Shown piece by piece: positions 43,263 to 53,047 of a stretch of DNA of 64,000 bases. The DNA lies in assembly GCF_042788235.1 (NCBI RefSeq), contig NZ_JBHZOL010000075.1, positions 1-64,000 of the forward strand. The letters run 5' to 3'. Source of the stretch: Sphaerothrix epifaneia (lineage in GTDB: Bacteria > Cyanobacteriota > Cyanobacteriia > Phormidesmidales > Phormidesmidaceae). The notes beneath the pieces are model-generated. The model worked only from the letters and a program-made list of their open reading frames with translations. It searched no databases and had not been told where the DNA came from. How positions within the stretch are numbered: the first letter of the stretch is position 1; every line of letters begins with the position of its first letter. Both the position numbers and the translations under genes were made by a program.

Positions 43263-46200
43263 AGTGGCACCTTGGGTAAGCGGATCATAAAACAAGCGCC
43301 CTGGTTACTTTGTACCTCCAGTTCGGCTCGTAACTGTCTGACCAAAATATTGACGAGCCGCATGCCTAAAGAGGCGCTTTGCGTTTGACTAAAGTTAGAA
43401 GGCAGACCAATACCATTATCGGCTACGCTCAACAGCAAGGTTTGGTCGGCACTTTGCGCTAGGGTGACCTCAACGGCTCCGCTGCGATCGCCCGGAAAAG
43501 CGTGCTTAAAGGCATTGGTAATCAGCTCATTCACAATTAACCCCAAAGGAATCGCCGTCTGCAAATCAAGCGGTACCGCATCAACATTAAGCAAAATTTG
43601 GATGCGCGTCGGATTGATATTAGCGGAAACCAGCAGGTTATGAACCAGTTGATTCAGGTATTCTGCAAACTCCACTTCAACAAAATTGCGGCTTTGATAA
43701 AGCTGCTCATGAATTAGCGCCATTGACTGAATTCGCTGCTGGCTGTCGGTTAAAACGCTTCGCAACTGTTCATTGTCGATTGCCCGTACTTGCATATTCA
43801 GCAGACTATGAATCACGTTGAGGTTGTTTTTAACCCGGTGATGGACTTCGCGCAGCAGCACTTCCTGGCTCAGCAACGCCTCTTGCAGTTGCTGGCGAGC
43901 TTGTTTGCTTTCCGTAATATCTTGAGCCGTACCGATAATTTGCTCAGTTTGCCCTTGCTCGTTGCGCAAGAAAACACTGTTGCGGCTCAGCATCCAGTGC
44001 CACTGCCCCTGACTATCACACAGCCGAAGTTCCAGTTCGATAACGGCGTTGTCAGCAGCGTTGTAAACCGTTTCTAGATAGGCTAAAACCTTGTTGCGAT
44101 CGTCCGGGTGAACAATCCGCTCTACCAGATTGCTACCTGGCAGCGGCTCATTGCGCGGATCAAACCCTAGCAAATCGGTCATGGCCTGGTTGGTATAGAT
44201 AAAGGTGTTTTGCTGAATGTTGTAGATGTAGAGCAAATTGGGTGAAGCATCGGCCACTCGCTGTACAAAGCGGTGGTAGTTTTGCAGATTGCGAATTTCA
44301 GTAATATCTTCGGCAATACCGGCAATTCGCACGGCGTTGCCCGTTTCATCGGTCACAATAAAGGCTCTGGCGCGAATCCAGCGAATACTGTTGTCAGCTC
44401 GCACAATGCGATAGTCTTCTTCAAAAGGAGTCAGTTCGCGTTTTTGGCGGGCAAAGGCCGCGACGACTCGATCGCGATCGCTGGGGTGAATTGAGTCAAT
44501 CCAGGCCGTTGGCTCGGCGTACAGGCGATCGCAGCTTTGACCCCAAATCGTTTCATAGGCCGGACTGACATAGAGCATTTCGCGACTATCGAGCGAGGTG
44601 AGAAAAAAGACTTCTTGAATGTTTTCGGCTAGCTGCCGAAAACGGGTTTCGCTGCGGGCTAGCGCTTGTTGGGCTATCACCTGTTCGTTAATCACCTCAG
44701 TGAACATAATGATGCCGCCAATGGTGTTGTTTTTGTCAAACCAGGGACGCACTTGCCAGCGAACCCAGTCAACGCTGCCGTCCATACGCATAAACGGATC
44801 CGCATCGCTAGATTCTATCGCTCCAGCCAAGGCTCGTTGGTGAACGGCTCGCCAGGTAGGGGGAATTTCAGGAAATACTTCGTAGTGAGATTGACCAATT
44901 AGGTCGCGATCGCCCAAACGATAGTCTTCTAGCCAGCAGCGGCTCACGGCAAGGTAGCGCATTTGTTTGTCAAACATGGCGATCGCGGCGGGAGAATGCT
45001 CAACAAACAGCCGCAGCTTATTTTCGCTAGATTGCAGGTCTTGCTCGGTCTGTTTGCGATCGGTAATATCGCGAGAAACTTCCAAAATAGAAACAATGGT
45101 TCCCTGGTCGTTGTACTCAGGAATAAACTGCGCCTCAAACCAGTAAACCTGATCGCCAAAAATCCGCTCGTACTCTAAAACTTGAGATTCACCTGTAGCA
45201 ACGGTTTGCTGCATCGCAGTTTGCCACAGATTGGCAAAGGCCGCAGACAGGTCTTCGCTAATGGTATAGCGGCTCAAATCAGTAGCAGGAACCTGCTTAA
45301 ATTTAGCCAGTGCGGCGTTGGCAAAAATGAGCCGACCGTTGAGGTCAAACCGACAAATAATATCCGGTGAATTATTAAGTAGGGTGCTGAGCTGTCGTTC
45401 CCGCGCCTGCAACGCCAATTGTGACTGCTCTAGCTCAAACGTGCGATCGCGTACTCGCTGCTCCAAACTGCGGGCGAGTTCTTCTAACTGACGCTGAGCC
45501 GTTTTGAGATCGGTAATATCTCGAACAACTGATCCCACCATGCGGCGGTTGTTAGGCATCTGCACCAGGTTGTACCCCACCAACCAGTCTCGCTGCTGAG
45601 TCGGATTAGCCGGGGTCGTACCGCGAATCTCAATCCTCTCAATTGGCTCTCCTGTCGCAAAGACCTGTCGGTACAAGGGTTCTAGCTGATCAGCTAGCTC
45701 CGGTAAAACCTGCCGTATGGTTTTGCCCAAGGTTTCTTGAACCGATAAACCATTAATGGCAGCCAACTGTTCATTAATGCGGACAAACACCAAATCCTGA
45801 TCGATTAAGCTCAGCCCAGCGGGCAGCGTACGGTACAGATACTCTAGCTCCGCTTTCTGCTGTTCGATCTTCCGCTGAGCTTGCCTCAAGGTGTTAATTT
45901 TGACAAAAGTAACCACCAAACCATCACACTGGCCGTCTAGACGATAGTAGGGGTGCAGCCGCATCAGATATTCGTCACTGCTGTTGTGCAGGGCAATTTC
46001 CTGCTCTAGCGGCACTTCGGTATCAATCACCTGCTGCAAAAGACCTAGAAAGTTGCGGCAAGTGGTGCTGTGGCGAAAGTTAGTAATAGAGCGATTAATG
46101 TCGTGGGGCGAAAGCTGAATAATTTGTGTCACCGGGGGCGTAAACTTACGAATCAGCAAGTGTTGATCCAAAAAAATGACGCCAATATCCGTGCTACGCA

Positions 46201-48403
46201 GCAGATTGTCTACGTCCTGGTTTAGCTCAGTCAATTCTTGAATCTTGGCCTGGTAAGCAGTATTGAGCCGCCGCAGTTCTTCATTAACAGAGCGCAACTC
46301 TTCGTTGGTACTTTGCAGTTCTTCATTAGAGGCCAGCAGTTCTTCGTTGGTGGCCTGTTGTTCTTCGTTGCTGGCCTCCAAGTTTTCAACCGTCACCTGT
46401 AGGTTTTCCTGCGCTTCTTGGAGATTGCGCTCTAGTTCCAAAATCCGCTGCTGCGCCATGTTTTCTGGCTCAAAGGTTTCTGGGGTGCTGCTGATGGCCT
46501 GCGGCTGGCGGGTATCGACTAGCTGCAAAACTAGCAGAATGATTTCTTCACTTAGGCTGTCGTTGCGGTGGTATTCAGCCCGCAGGTTATAAAACAAAGT
46601 CGCGTCTAACTGGTTGACGCTGATATCGGTATAGGTAACGGTGTTTTGATCCTGACGAATGCGGTAAATGGCTGTGCTGATTGGCAACCGTAGATCGGTG
46701 TGCAGCATAGAGAGCAAATCGGTGGAAAATCGGCCCCGCGGTGGCAGCAAAATTTGGCTGGCATCGCCGACGACGTGCAGTAACTGATGATTGCGGTTGG
46801 TGACCAGGCAAACAGCCTGACGGCTGGCATAAGTCGCCTCTAGAATTAAATCGCTGAGGGTTTCGCTGTGGGAATAAAGACGTGTCGTGTGAGGGTGGAT
46901 GGGCATTAACGAGTAAGCAGTACGGCTAGGGGGAGTCAAGGACAGATGCACGTCTCGCCGCTTGCGAAAGATTTTCCAGGTCGAGTTGATGATTTCAAAT
47001 TCGTCATCTAAATCGCCCAACGACTCAGCCGCCCCTAAGGTTAAAAATCCGCGCGGATTGAGGGCAAAATGCAGCGTTCGCAGCACTTGATTTTGCAAAT
47101 GGGGCTGCAGGTAGATCAAAATATTGCGGCAGCTAACCAAATCTATCCGAGAAAAGGGGGCATTTTTAGCTAAATTATGCGGGGCAAATACCATAGCGTC
47201 GCGCAACAGGGCGTTGACCCGAAAATAGCCATTTTCACGGGAAAAATAGCTACGCAAATATTCGGCTGTAACATGCTGGGCGATCGCTTCTGGGTAAATT
47301 CCAGCCGAAGCCACTCGAATGGCATCTGAATCAATGTCAGTGGCAAAAACTTTGAGCGCAAGTCGCTTGGGGGCAGCGCGAATGGCCTCCGTCATCAAGA
47401 TGGCGAGAGAGTAAGCTTCTTCCCCGGTTGAGCAAGCTGGCACCCACAGACGCAGTTCTTGGTAAGGGACAGCTTGTTCAATCAGTTCAGGAATGACCTG
47501 CTGCTTTAGCACCTGCCAAACTTCTGGATCGCGAAAAAAGTTAGTGGTGCCGATTAGTAAAGCTTTGCGTAGCCGTTCGCGTTCTTCGGCGGTGTGGCGT
47601 AACTCCTGGAGGTACGCCTGCTGATCGCTCCAACCCGAAATGGACAGATGCCGCTGCAGCCGCCGCTTAAAGGTCGTTGGCTTGTATAGAGAAAAGTCAA
47701 TATCGCCGTAGTCATTGAGAATTTGAATCACCTGATAGCTGTAGTCTTGATCCAAAACCACAGCGTCTGAGGCAGTAGCGGCGATCGCGGCTGCCGCCAC
47801 CGCACTTAACTCTTGGGCGATCGCATAGACGACGCTTGCCAGGTAGGCAGGCGGGCCCGCTTGAGTGGTAACGCCAGTGGCGATCGCTTCTCTGGGCAAA
47901 TCGGCTACGTCAGCCATCGGCGGCGATTCTACTAAAGCAGAGCCGCCATAGTGGGCGATCGCTGCGAGTCCTTGGCCGCCATCTTCGCCCGTGCCTGCCA
48001 ACACCAAACCAATGGCGCGATCGCGATAAGCCTCAGCCAGAGCCGTCAGCGTGGCGTTAATAGGCTGTGCGGTAGCGGCGGCATCTAGCGGGCAATCGCT
48101 CAACGTCAGCGTTTGATTTGAGTACCGCAAACCCAAACCAGCAGGAACGAGAAAAATTGTGTTAGCTCTCAGTTCTAGCGGCGCTGACAAAAGCTGGAGC
48201 GGCATCTCCGTCTGCTGCTGCAACTGCTCTAGCAACTGGCGCTCTTGTTCAGGTAGCAGGTGACTAACCAGGACAAAAGCAACCCCATTGGGGTTAGGAA
48301 TAGCCGAAAAAAAAGCAGCTAATGACTCAAAGCCACTAGCGGCAAACCCAATACCAACAACAACCTTAGGTAGCTGAGCTGAGAACGATTGACCCGCTAG
48401 CAT
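43259..48403 (-). CDS. CheB-CheR-PAS-histidine kinase fusion
   Basis: 1714-residue sensor. N-terminal CheB-type methylesterase (about 10-190) keeps Ser in GFAASGFESL, His in LVSHLLPE and Asp in GTGEDGGQGL. CheR-type methyltransferase (about 215-490) follows: DFSLYKPTTFKRRLQRHL, IGTTNFFRDPEVW, PACSTGEEAYSLA. Then a coiled coil of repeated ATNEELLASNEELQSTNEEL, about six PAS/PAC units (about 730-1500), and a HisKA_2/HWE-type kinase with His in LREVHHRVKNNLNVIHSLL near 1521 and NELITNAFKHAF near 1632. No membrane helix. Such fusions are known, but the target methyl-accepting substrate is not. Coupled to the EAL regulator downstream. Confidence 0.93.
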   Translation of the reverse strand: MLAGQSFSAQLPKVVVGIGFAASGFESLAAFFSAIPNPNGVAFVLVSHLLPEQERQLLEQLQQQTEMPLQLLSAPLELRANTIFLVPAGLGLRYSNQTLTLSDCPLDAAATAQPINATLTALAEAYRDRAIGLVLAGTGEDGGQGLAAIAHYGGSALVESPPMADVADLPREAIATGVTTQAGPPAYLASVVYAIAQELSAVAAAAIAATASDAVVLDQDYSYQVIQILNDYGDIDFSLYKPTTFKRRLQRHLSISGWSDQQAYLQELRHTAEERERLRKALLIGTTNFFRDPEVWQVLKQQVIPELIEQAVPYQELRLWVPACSTGEEAYSLAILMTEAIRAAPKRLALKVFATDIDSDAIRVASAGIYPEAIAQHVTAEYLRSYFSRENGYFRVNALLRDAMVFAPHNLAKNAPFSRIDLVSCRNILIYLQPHLQNQVLRTLHFALNPRGFLTLGAAESLGDLDDEFEIINSTWKIFRKRRDVHLSLTPPSRTAYSLMPIHPHTTRLYSHSETLSDLILEATYASRQAVCLVTNRNHQLLHVVGDASQILLPPRGRFSTDLLSMLHTDLRLPISTAIYRIRQDQNTVTYTDISVNQLDATLFYNLRAEYHRNDSLSEEIILLVLQLVDTRQPQAISSTPETFEPENMAQQRILELERNLQEAQENLQVTVENLEASNEEQQATNEELLASNEELQSTNEELRSVNEELRRLNTAYQAKIQELTELNQDVDNLLRSTDIGVIFLDQHLLIRKFTPPVTQIIQLSPHDINRSITNFRHSTTCRNFLGLLQQVIDTEVPLEQEIALHNSSDEYLMRLHPYYRLDGQCDGLVVTFVKINTLRQAQRKIEQQKAELEYLYRTLPAGLSLIDQDLVFVRINEQLAAINGLSVQETLGKTIRQVLPELADQLEPLYRQVFATGEPIERIEIRGTTPANPTQQRDWLVGYNLVQMPNNRRMVGSVVRDITDLKTAQRQLEELARSLEQRVRDRTFELEQSQLALQARERQLSTLLNNSPDIICRFDLNGRLIFANAALAKFKQVPATDLSRYTISEDLSAAFANLWQTAMQQTVATGESQVLEYERIFGDQVYWFEAQFIPEYNDQGTIVSILEVSRDITDRKQTEQDLQSSENKLRLFVEHSPAAIAMFDKQMRYLAVSRCWLEDYRLGDRDLIGQSHYEVFPEIPPTWRAVHQRALAGAIESSDADPFMRMDGSVDWVRWQVRPWFDKNNTIGGIIMFTEVINEQVIAQQALARSETRFRQLAENIQEVFFLTSLDSREMLYVSPAYETIWGQSCDRLYAEPTAWIDSIHPSDRDRVVAAFARQKRELTPFEEDYRIVRADNSIRWIRARAFIVTDETGNAVRIAGIAEDITEIRNLQNYHRFVQRVADASPNLLYIYNIQQNTFIYTNQAMTDLLGFDPRNEPLPGSNLVERIVHPDDRNKVLAYLETVYNAADNAVIELELRLCDSQGQWHWMLSRNSVFLRNEQGQTEQIIGTAQDITESKQARQQLQEALLSQEVLLREVHHRVKNNLNVIHSLLNMQVRAIDNEQLRSVLTDSQQRIQSMALIHEQLYQSRNFVEVEFAEYLNQLVHNLLVSANINPTRIQILLNVDAVPLDLQTAIPLGLIVNELITNAFKHAFPGDRSGAVEVTLAQSADQTLLLSVADNGIGLPSNFSQTQSASLGMRLVNILVRQLRAELEVQSNQGACFMIRLPKVPL

Positions 48404-48718
48404 GAACCAATCAACCTAAACTTGATAGGGAGGTGGAACCAAAAAGCCGATTGACTTCAGTTCTTCTCTAGCCGTTTAAGCTTTAAACCTCAGAGCGCTT
48501 AACGTATCTACACAGGAACTTATTAAAGGTACTACAAGATTGTCGGCTCTAGCTGGTAGCCGCCAAACCCAATTGACTCCCTACTTTAAACTAAACGTCT
48601 GTCTCCTACGTCAGCCAGTTGGCTGTTGCCAACGCGGCAGGGGCAACAAAAGTGTTTGCCAGGTTCCCCACCGCTCAAACCCAACTGGCTTTAGCGCTAA
48701 ATCAAAGCTGCTAAATCG
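48404..48718. other. Structured intergenic region between ald and the kinase fusion
   Basis: No gene supported. At 48613-48690 an outer stem AGCCAGTTGG/CCAACTGGCT (10 bp, perfect) encloses GTTGCC (48625-48630) with GGCAAC (48642-48647) and GTTTG (48654-48658) with CAAAC (48676-48680), a three-way-junction layout. It abuts the perfect palindrome TTTAGCGCTAAA (48690-48701). No T-tract follows on either strand. Confidence 0.55.
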
Positions 48719-49801
48719 CTAAGCCAAGTCAGGAAACACCTGCTGCACTGCCGGATGCACCAACCGATTTTGGGTCACGTTTAGCCCTTCTGCCAGCGCC
48801 TTATCTTTCTTTAAAGCCGCCATGCCAAAACTGGCTAGCTTCAGCACATAGGGCAGCGTGCTATTGTTCAAGGCTTGGGTTGCCGTCCAAGGCACCGCCC
48901 CCGGCATGTTGGGTACGCCGTAGTGCAAAACACCTTCGTCAATATAGGTTGGCTCGGTATGAGAAGTGGGGTGCAGCGTTTCAATACAGCCCCCCTGATC
49001 AACCGCCACATCCACAATGACGGAACCTGGCCGCATCTGCGTGACCAGCGATCGCGGTACTAAAATCGGCGGTCGTCGCCCCGGCACCAGCACCGCCCCA
49101 ATCAACAAATCAGCGTCGGGGACTGCCCGGTGAATTTCTGGGGTGCTGCTGTAAATCAGCTCTACCCGTGAGCCAAACAGCGTTTCTAAGTAAGCAAGCT
49201 GATCCAGACTAATATCAAAAATCTGTACCCGCGCTCCCATGCCTACTGCCATCCGCGCCGCTTCCGTCCCGACTACGCCGCCCCCTAAAATCACCACCCG
49301 ACCAGGGCGCACCCCCGGTACGCCCCCTAGCAAAACACCGCGTCCTCCCTGCTGCCGCTCTAAGTAGCGCGCCCCAAACTGCACCGAGAGCCGTCCGGCA
49401 ATAATGCTCATGGGCGTCAGCAGCGGCCGAATATTGTTAAACTCGACGGTTTCGTAGGCGATCGCATTGACCCCACTTTGAATCAAGCGTTCAGTCAACG
49501 TGCGGGCTGCTGCTAGGTGCAAATAGGTAAACAAGATTTGATCTTTTTGAATCAGGTCATATTCTGCTGGCAAAGGCTCTTTTACCTTAACCACCATTTC
49601 CCGGCTCCAAACTTCGTTGGCGGTAGCCACGACCTCTGCCCCGGCCTGCTGATAGTCTTCATCGCTAAAGCCAGCCCCAGTCCCTGCCCCTGATTGCACA
49701 AAGACGGTGTGCCCCTGCTCATTGAGCACATGCACGCTGTTGGGGCTAAGCCCAACTCGAAATTCTTGATCTTTAATCTCCTTGGGAACACCGATTTCCA
49801 T
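48719..49801 (-). CDS. ald: Alanine dehydrogenase
   Basis: Reversible NAD-dependent deamination of L-alanine to pyruvate and ammonium. At 360 residues it has MEIGVPKEIKDQEFRVGLSP at the N terminus, QSGAGTGAGFSDEDYQQAGA, FTYLHLAAARTL, and the Rossmann NAD motif VILGGGVVGTEAARMAVGMG near 170-189, with ILVPRSLVTQMRPGSVIVD later. AGGAGAA lies about 8 nt upstream of the ATG. It is monocistronic; downstream is a structured region rather than a simple terminator. Confidence 0.96.
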   Translation of the reverse strand: MEIGVPKEIKDQEFRVGLSPNSVHVLNEQGHTVFVQSGAGTGAGFSDEDYQQAGAEVVATANEVWSREMVVKVKEPLPAEYDLIQKDQILFTYLHLAAARTLTERLIQSGVNAIAYETVEFNNIRPLLTPMSIIAGRLSVQFGARYLERQQGGRGVLLGGVPGVRPGRVVILGGGVVGTEAARMAVGMGARVQIFDISLDQLAYLETLFGSRVELIYSSTPEIHRAVPDADLLIGAVLVPGRRPPILVPRSLVTQMRPGSVIVDVAVDQGGCIETLHPTSHTEPTYIDEGVLHYGVPNMPGAVPWTATQALNNSTLPYVLKLASFGMAALKKDKALAEGLNVTQNRLVHPAVQQVFPDLA

Positions 49802-49875
49802 AAAAAATTCTCCTAGTCCTCTTTATTTCTAGCTTAGACAGCCATTTTTGGCGTTTATCAGCGCGATCGCTGCCC

Positions 49876-49917
49876 AAAAAAATTCCCCTATCTGCTAAGT
49901 GCTGAGCAAACAGGGGA
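49876..49917 (-). terminator. Intrinsic terminator of the 44-aa gene
   Basis: On the minus strand TCCCCT and AGGGGA pair, with an inner TGCT/AGCA stem, followed by ATTTTTTT. It lies 34 bp past the stop of the small gene at 49951. Confidence 0.8.
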
Positions 49918-49950
49918 CATTCCAATAAAACCTCAAATAGGCGGAAACAA

Positions 49951-50085
49951 CTACCCTTTACTTTTTTTAATGTGCTCCATAATTCGAGCTTTACGCGCCT
50001 CATCTCCTTTCATCGGTGGCGTAATTTCAAACTTGATGCCCGATGTCATTGCAATATGGCGCTTGATTTGATCTTTATCGGCCAT
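49951..50085 (-). CDS. Small basic protein (44 aa)
   Basis: A short gene with all the marks of a real transcription unit: AGGTGAAG just before the ATG, 44 codons and an intrinsic terminator 34 bp after the stop. The protein starts MADKDQIKRHIAMTSGIKFE, continues ITPPMKGDEARKARIMEHIK and ends KSKG. It is highly charged, without Cys, Trp or membrane helix. The second half should be helical. Family not recognised; function unknown. It lies between ald and a divergent flavoprotein gene. Confidence 0.8.
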   Translation of the reverse strand: MADKDQIKRHIAMTSGIKFEITPPMKGDEARKARIMEHIKKSKG

Positions 50086-50274
50086 GAGCTTCACCTAATT
50101 ACGTCGTGCGAAATGTCAAGATAGAAAAATGCCCAGGCATCCCGGCCTCTATACAGACCAAGGACACCCAAGCGTAGCAATCATCACTATGAAGCCTGAA
50201 GCATTGTCAAAATCAATCACTTCTATCACTTCATACTTATTAATATACCGCAAAGAAAAATTAAATCTTAAGAA

Positions 50275-51504
50275 ATGGGCGAATACCTGAAGATTGGCGT
50301 GATTGGCGGCGGCGCTGCTGGCTTTTTTGGGGCGATCGCCTGTGCTAAGGCTAACTCGCAAGCGCGCGTAGTGCTATTTGAAGGTGGGCGATCGCCGCTG
50401 GCTAAAGTGCGTATTTCTGGTGGCGGGCGTTGCAACGTCACTCACCACTGTTTTGATCCGGCGCTGCTGGTGCAGCACTATCCACGAGGTAGCAAAGCGC
50501 TACGCGGCGCGTTTAGTCGGTTTCAGCCCAAAGATACCATTACCTGGTTTGCCCAGCAGGGCGTACCGCTCAAAACTGAGGCCGATGGCCGCATGTTTCC
50601 AGTCACCGATGACTCCGAGACGATTGTTAACTGCCTCTGGGAAGCTGCCTTAAACGCAGGCGTTGAGCTTAAAACCCAAACGACTGTCAAAGCCGTCAAC
50701 CGTCAGGGTGAGCAGCTAGCGCTCCAGCTAAAATCAGAAACGTCATTTTGCTGCGATCGCTTACTGCTTGCCACGGGTAGCAGTCCTCAAGGAATTCGGC
50801 TAGCTCAATCCTTGGGGCATACTGTTGCCCCCCCCGTACCCTCCCTGTTTACCTTTAACATCGCGGAGGCTCAGTTGCGATCGCTAGCGGGTATAGCGGT
50901 TGAACCTGTGGCTTTAAAGCTCACCGTAGCAGGCACAAAGCCGCTGACCCAAACAGGCCCATTGCTGATTACTCACTGGGGCGTTAGCGGCCCCGCCGTA
51001 CTAAAACTCTCAGCCTGGGGAGCGCGGGCTTTGCATGAGGCTCAGTATCAGGCCGAGCTACAGGTCAACTGGTTGCCCCAGTTCACGGCTGAGCAAGTAC
51101 GACAGCAATTAACCGCAGCTAAAGCAAAGTCGCCTAAACGCGCGATCGCCAATTACGATCCGTTTTCCCTACCCCGTCGCCTCTGGCAATATTTGGTTCA
51201 CCGCGCCGAGATTGCCGCTGAAACAACCTGGGCTGGATTATCCAAAAAGGCGATTAACCAACTCGTCAGCGAATTAACCCAAGGCCACTACGCCATCAGC
51301 GGCAAAGGCGTCTTTAAAGATGAGTTTGTCACCTGCGGGGGCGTCCACCTTAAAGAAGTGGACTTCAAAACAATGGCCAGCCGCCGCTGCCCAGGGCTGT
51401 ACTTTGCCGGAGAAATCCTAGATATTGATGGCATTACCGGGGGCTTTAACTTTCAAAGTGCCTGGACAACAGGTTGGCTAGCGGGTCAAGCAATGGCACA
51501 TTGA
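50275..51504 (+). CDS. HI0933/BaiN-family flavoprotein
   Basis: 409-residue NAD(P)/FAD-dependent oxidoreductase. The FAD-binding GxGxxG is at the N terminus (IGVIGGGAAGFFGAIACA), with the family-specific LAKVRISGGGRCNVTHH near 42-58, RLLLATGSSPQG in the middle, and the C-terminal GVHLKEVDFKTMASRRCPGL and FAGEILDIDGITGGFNFQ. The family is widely conserved but has no firm general function; a few members reduce bile-acid intermediates. The ATG lies 8 bp after the TTAAG-rich leader; no strong ribosome site. Confidence 0.92.
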   Translation: MGEYLKIGVIGGGAAGFFGAIACAKANSQARVVLFEGGRSPLAKVRISGGGRCNVTHHCFDPALLVQHYPRGSKALRGAFSRFQPKDTITWFAQQGVPLKTEADGRMFPVTDDSETIVNCLWEAALNAGVELKTQTTVKAVNRQGEQLALQLKSETSFCCDRLLLATGSSPQGIRLAQSLGHTVAPPVPSLFTFNIAEAQLRSLAGIAVEPVALKLTVAGTKPLTQTGPLLITHWGVSGPAVLKLSAWGARALHEAQYQAELQVNWLPQFTAEQVRQQLTAAKAKSPKRAIANYDPFSLPRRLWQYLVHRAEIAAETTWAGLSKKAINQLVSELTQGHYAISGKGVFKDEFVTCGGVHLKEVDFKTMASRRCPGLYFAGEILDIDGITGGFNFQSAWTTGWLAGQAMAH

Positions 51505-51514
51505 GCGAGCCTTG

Positions 51515-53047
51515 TTAGCGATCGCTGCCTTGCACCCATTGTTCAATCGCCTGCGTCAAGCCTTCTAGCGTGTATTCTTGGGCTTCGGCATCCACCCGTC
51601 CGAAGTGCTCGTAGCAAGCCTGAGAAGTTTGAGGGCCAATAGAGGCAATGCAAACCCCCTCCAGCCAGTGCCGCCAGCGATCGCCCAATGTTTGGGCTAA
51701 AAGCTGGCAGGCATGATGCACCGTTTTAGAACTGGCAAACGTAATAACGGTGACCTGATGCTGTTGCAACGCTGCGATCGCCGCTGGTTCAATCTGCTGA
51801 GGACAGCCCGATTCATAAGCCGGAACTTCAGTCACCTCAGCCCCTTGAGCCGTGAGCGCTTTAACTAAAACCTCGCGACCGCCGCTTTCAACTCTAGGAA
51901 ATAGCAGCTTTAGCCCAGAGACAGCCTCAGGAAAAGCAGCCACCAGCGCATCAGCCACATAGTCAGGGGGAATGAAGTCAGGCTGTAGCCCTTGCTGCCG
52001 CAGCACTGCTGCCGTCTTTTTGCCAACGACAGCAATTTTGACCCCCGCCAGCGATCGCGCGTCTTTACCCTGATCGTGTATGCGTTCAAAAAAGTAGCTG
52101 ACGGCATTGGCCGACGTTAAAATCAGCCAGTTAAAGCTAGCAAGCTCAGCGATCGCCTGGTCGAGGGGTGCCCAACTGGTGGGAGGGCGAATTTCCAGCG
52201 CTGGCATTTCGATAATTTTAGCGCCCTGGGCAGCCAGCAAATCGCTAAACTGGCTCGACTGCCCCGATGAACGCGTGACCAAAACCGTTTGAGCTGCCAG
52301 CGGCGGCTGGGCAACGGCTGAGCGCACATCCTCCATCTGCAAAAACTCCCGCAACCTGACAACTTCACCAATGACCATAACGCATGGAGAAAGCTTTTCT
52401 GCTTTGGTAAGCTGCCCAATATTGAGCAAAGTTCCCTGCCAGATCTGCTGCTGGGGCTGGCTAGCCCAGCGAATTAGAGCGATCGGCGTTTCGGGATGCT
52501 TACCCTGCTTTATCAGCCGACGGCTAATGTCAGCGAGTGTGCGGGTGCCCATCAAAATGACCAGCGTTTCTAACCCGGCCAGCAATTGCCAATTGAGCAA
52601 ATCCAGGTCGTGCCCCGTTAGTACGGTAAAGCTGCGGCTCAACACCGGATCAGTCAGCGGAATGCCCGCTAATAGGGGCGCAGCCAGGGCAGAAGACAGA
52701 CCAGGAACCACCTCAAAAGCGCAGTTAGCTGCCTTTAGCGCCTGAATCTCTTGCGGAGTTCGGCCAAAGACAAACGGATCGCCGCTTTTAAGCCGCACCA
52801 CTTGTTTACCCTGCTGGCACTGCGTTACCAAAAGCTGATTGATTTCTGCCTGAGGGGTGCTCGGTTTGCCGCCCCGCTTACCCACATCAAACTGCTGACA
52901 GGTAGACGCAATTAGCGATCGCAACTCCACACCCACCAAAGCATCATGAATGAGTACCTCTGCTTGTTGCAAAAGCTGCTGCCCACGAACCGTCAAATAC
53001 GCCAGCCGCCCTGGCCCTGCACCCACCAGGTAAACCTTGCCACTCAC
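51515..53047 (-). CDS. cobA-hemD: Uroporphyrinogen-III C-methyltransferase / uroporphyrinogen-III synthase fusion
   Basis: 510-residue bifunctional protein. Residues about 1-245 are the SAM-dependent CobA/SUMT domain (KVYLVGAGPGRLAYLTVRG, LIHDALVG, RLKSGDPFVFGR, VVPGLSSALAAP, LTGHD) that makes precorrin-2. Residues about 265-505 are HemD (VLVTRSSGQSSQFSDLL, LTSANAVSYFFERI, ITFASSKTVHHACQLL), which closes the tetrapyrrole ring. The fusion feeds siroheme and cobalamin branches. It starts with GTG. The usual GDPDLLT after the first glycine motif is GRLAYLT here, a conservative variation. Confidence 0.93.
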   Translation of the reverse strand: MSGKVYLVGAGPGRLAYLTVRGQQLLQQAEVLIHDALVGVELRSLIASTCQQFDVGKRGGKPSTPQAEINQLLVTQCQQGKQVVRLKSGDPFVFGRTPQEIQALKAANCAFEVVPGLSSALAAPLLAGIPLTDPVLSRSFTVLTGHDLDLLNWQLLAGLETLVILMGTRTLADISRRLIKQGKHPETPIALIRWASQPQQQIWQGTLLNIGQLTKAEKLSPCVMVIGEVVRLREFLQMEDVRSAVAQPPLAAQTVLVTRSSGQSSQFSDLLAAQGAKIIEMPALEIRPPTSWAPLDQAIAELASFNWLILTSANAVSYFFERIHDQGKDARSLAGVKIAVVGKKTAAVLRQQGLQPDFIPPDYVADALVAAFPEAVSGLKLLFPRVESGGREVLVKALTAQGAEVTEVPAYESGCPQQIEPAAIAALQQHQVTVITFASSKTVHHACQLLAQTLGDRWRHWLEGVCIASIGPQTSQACYEHFGRVDAEAQEYTLEGLTQAIEQWVQGSDR

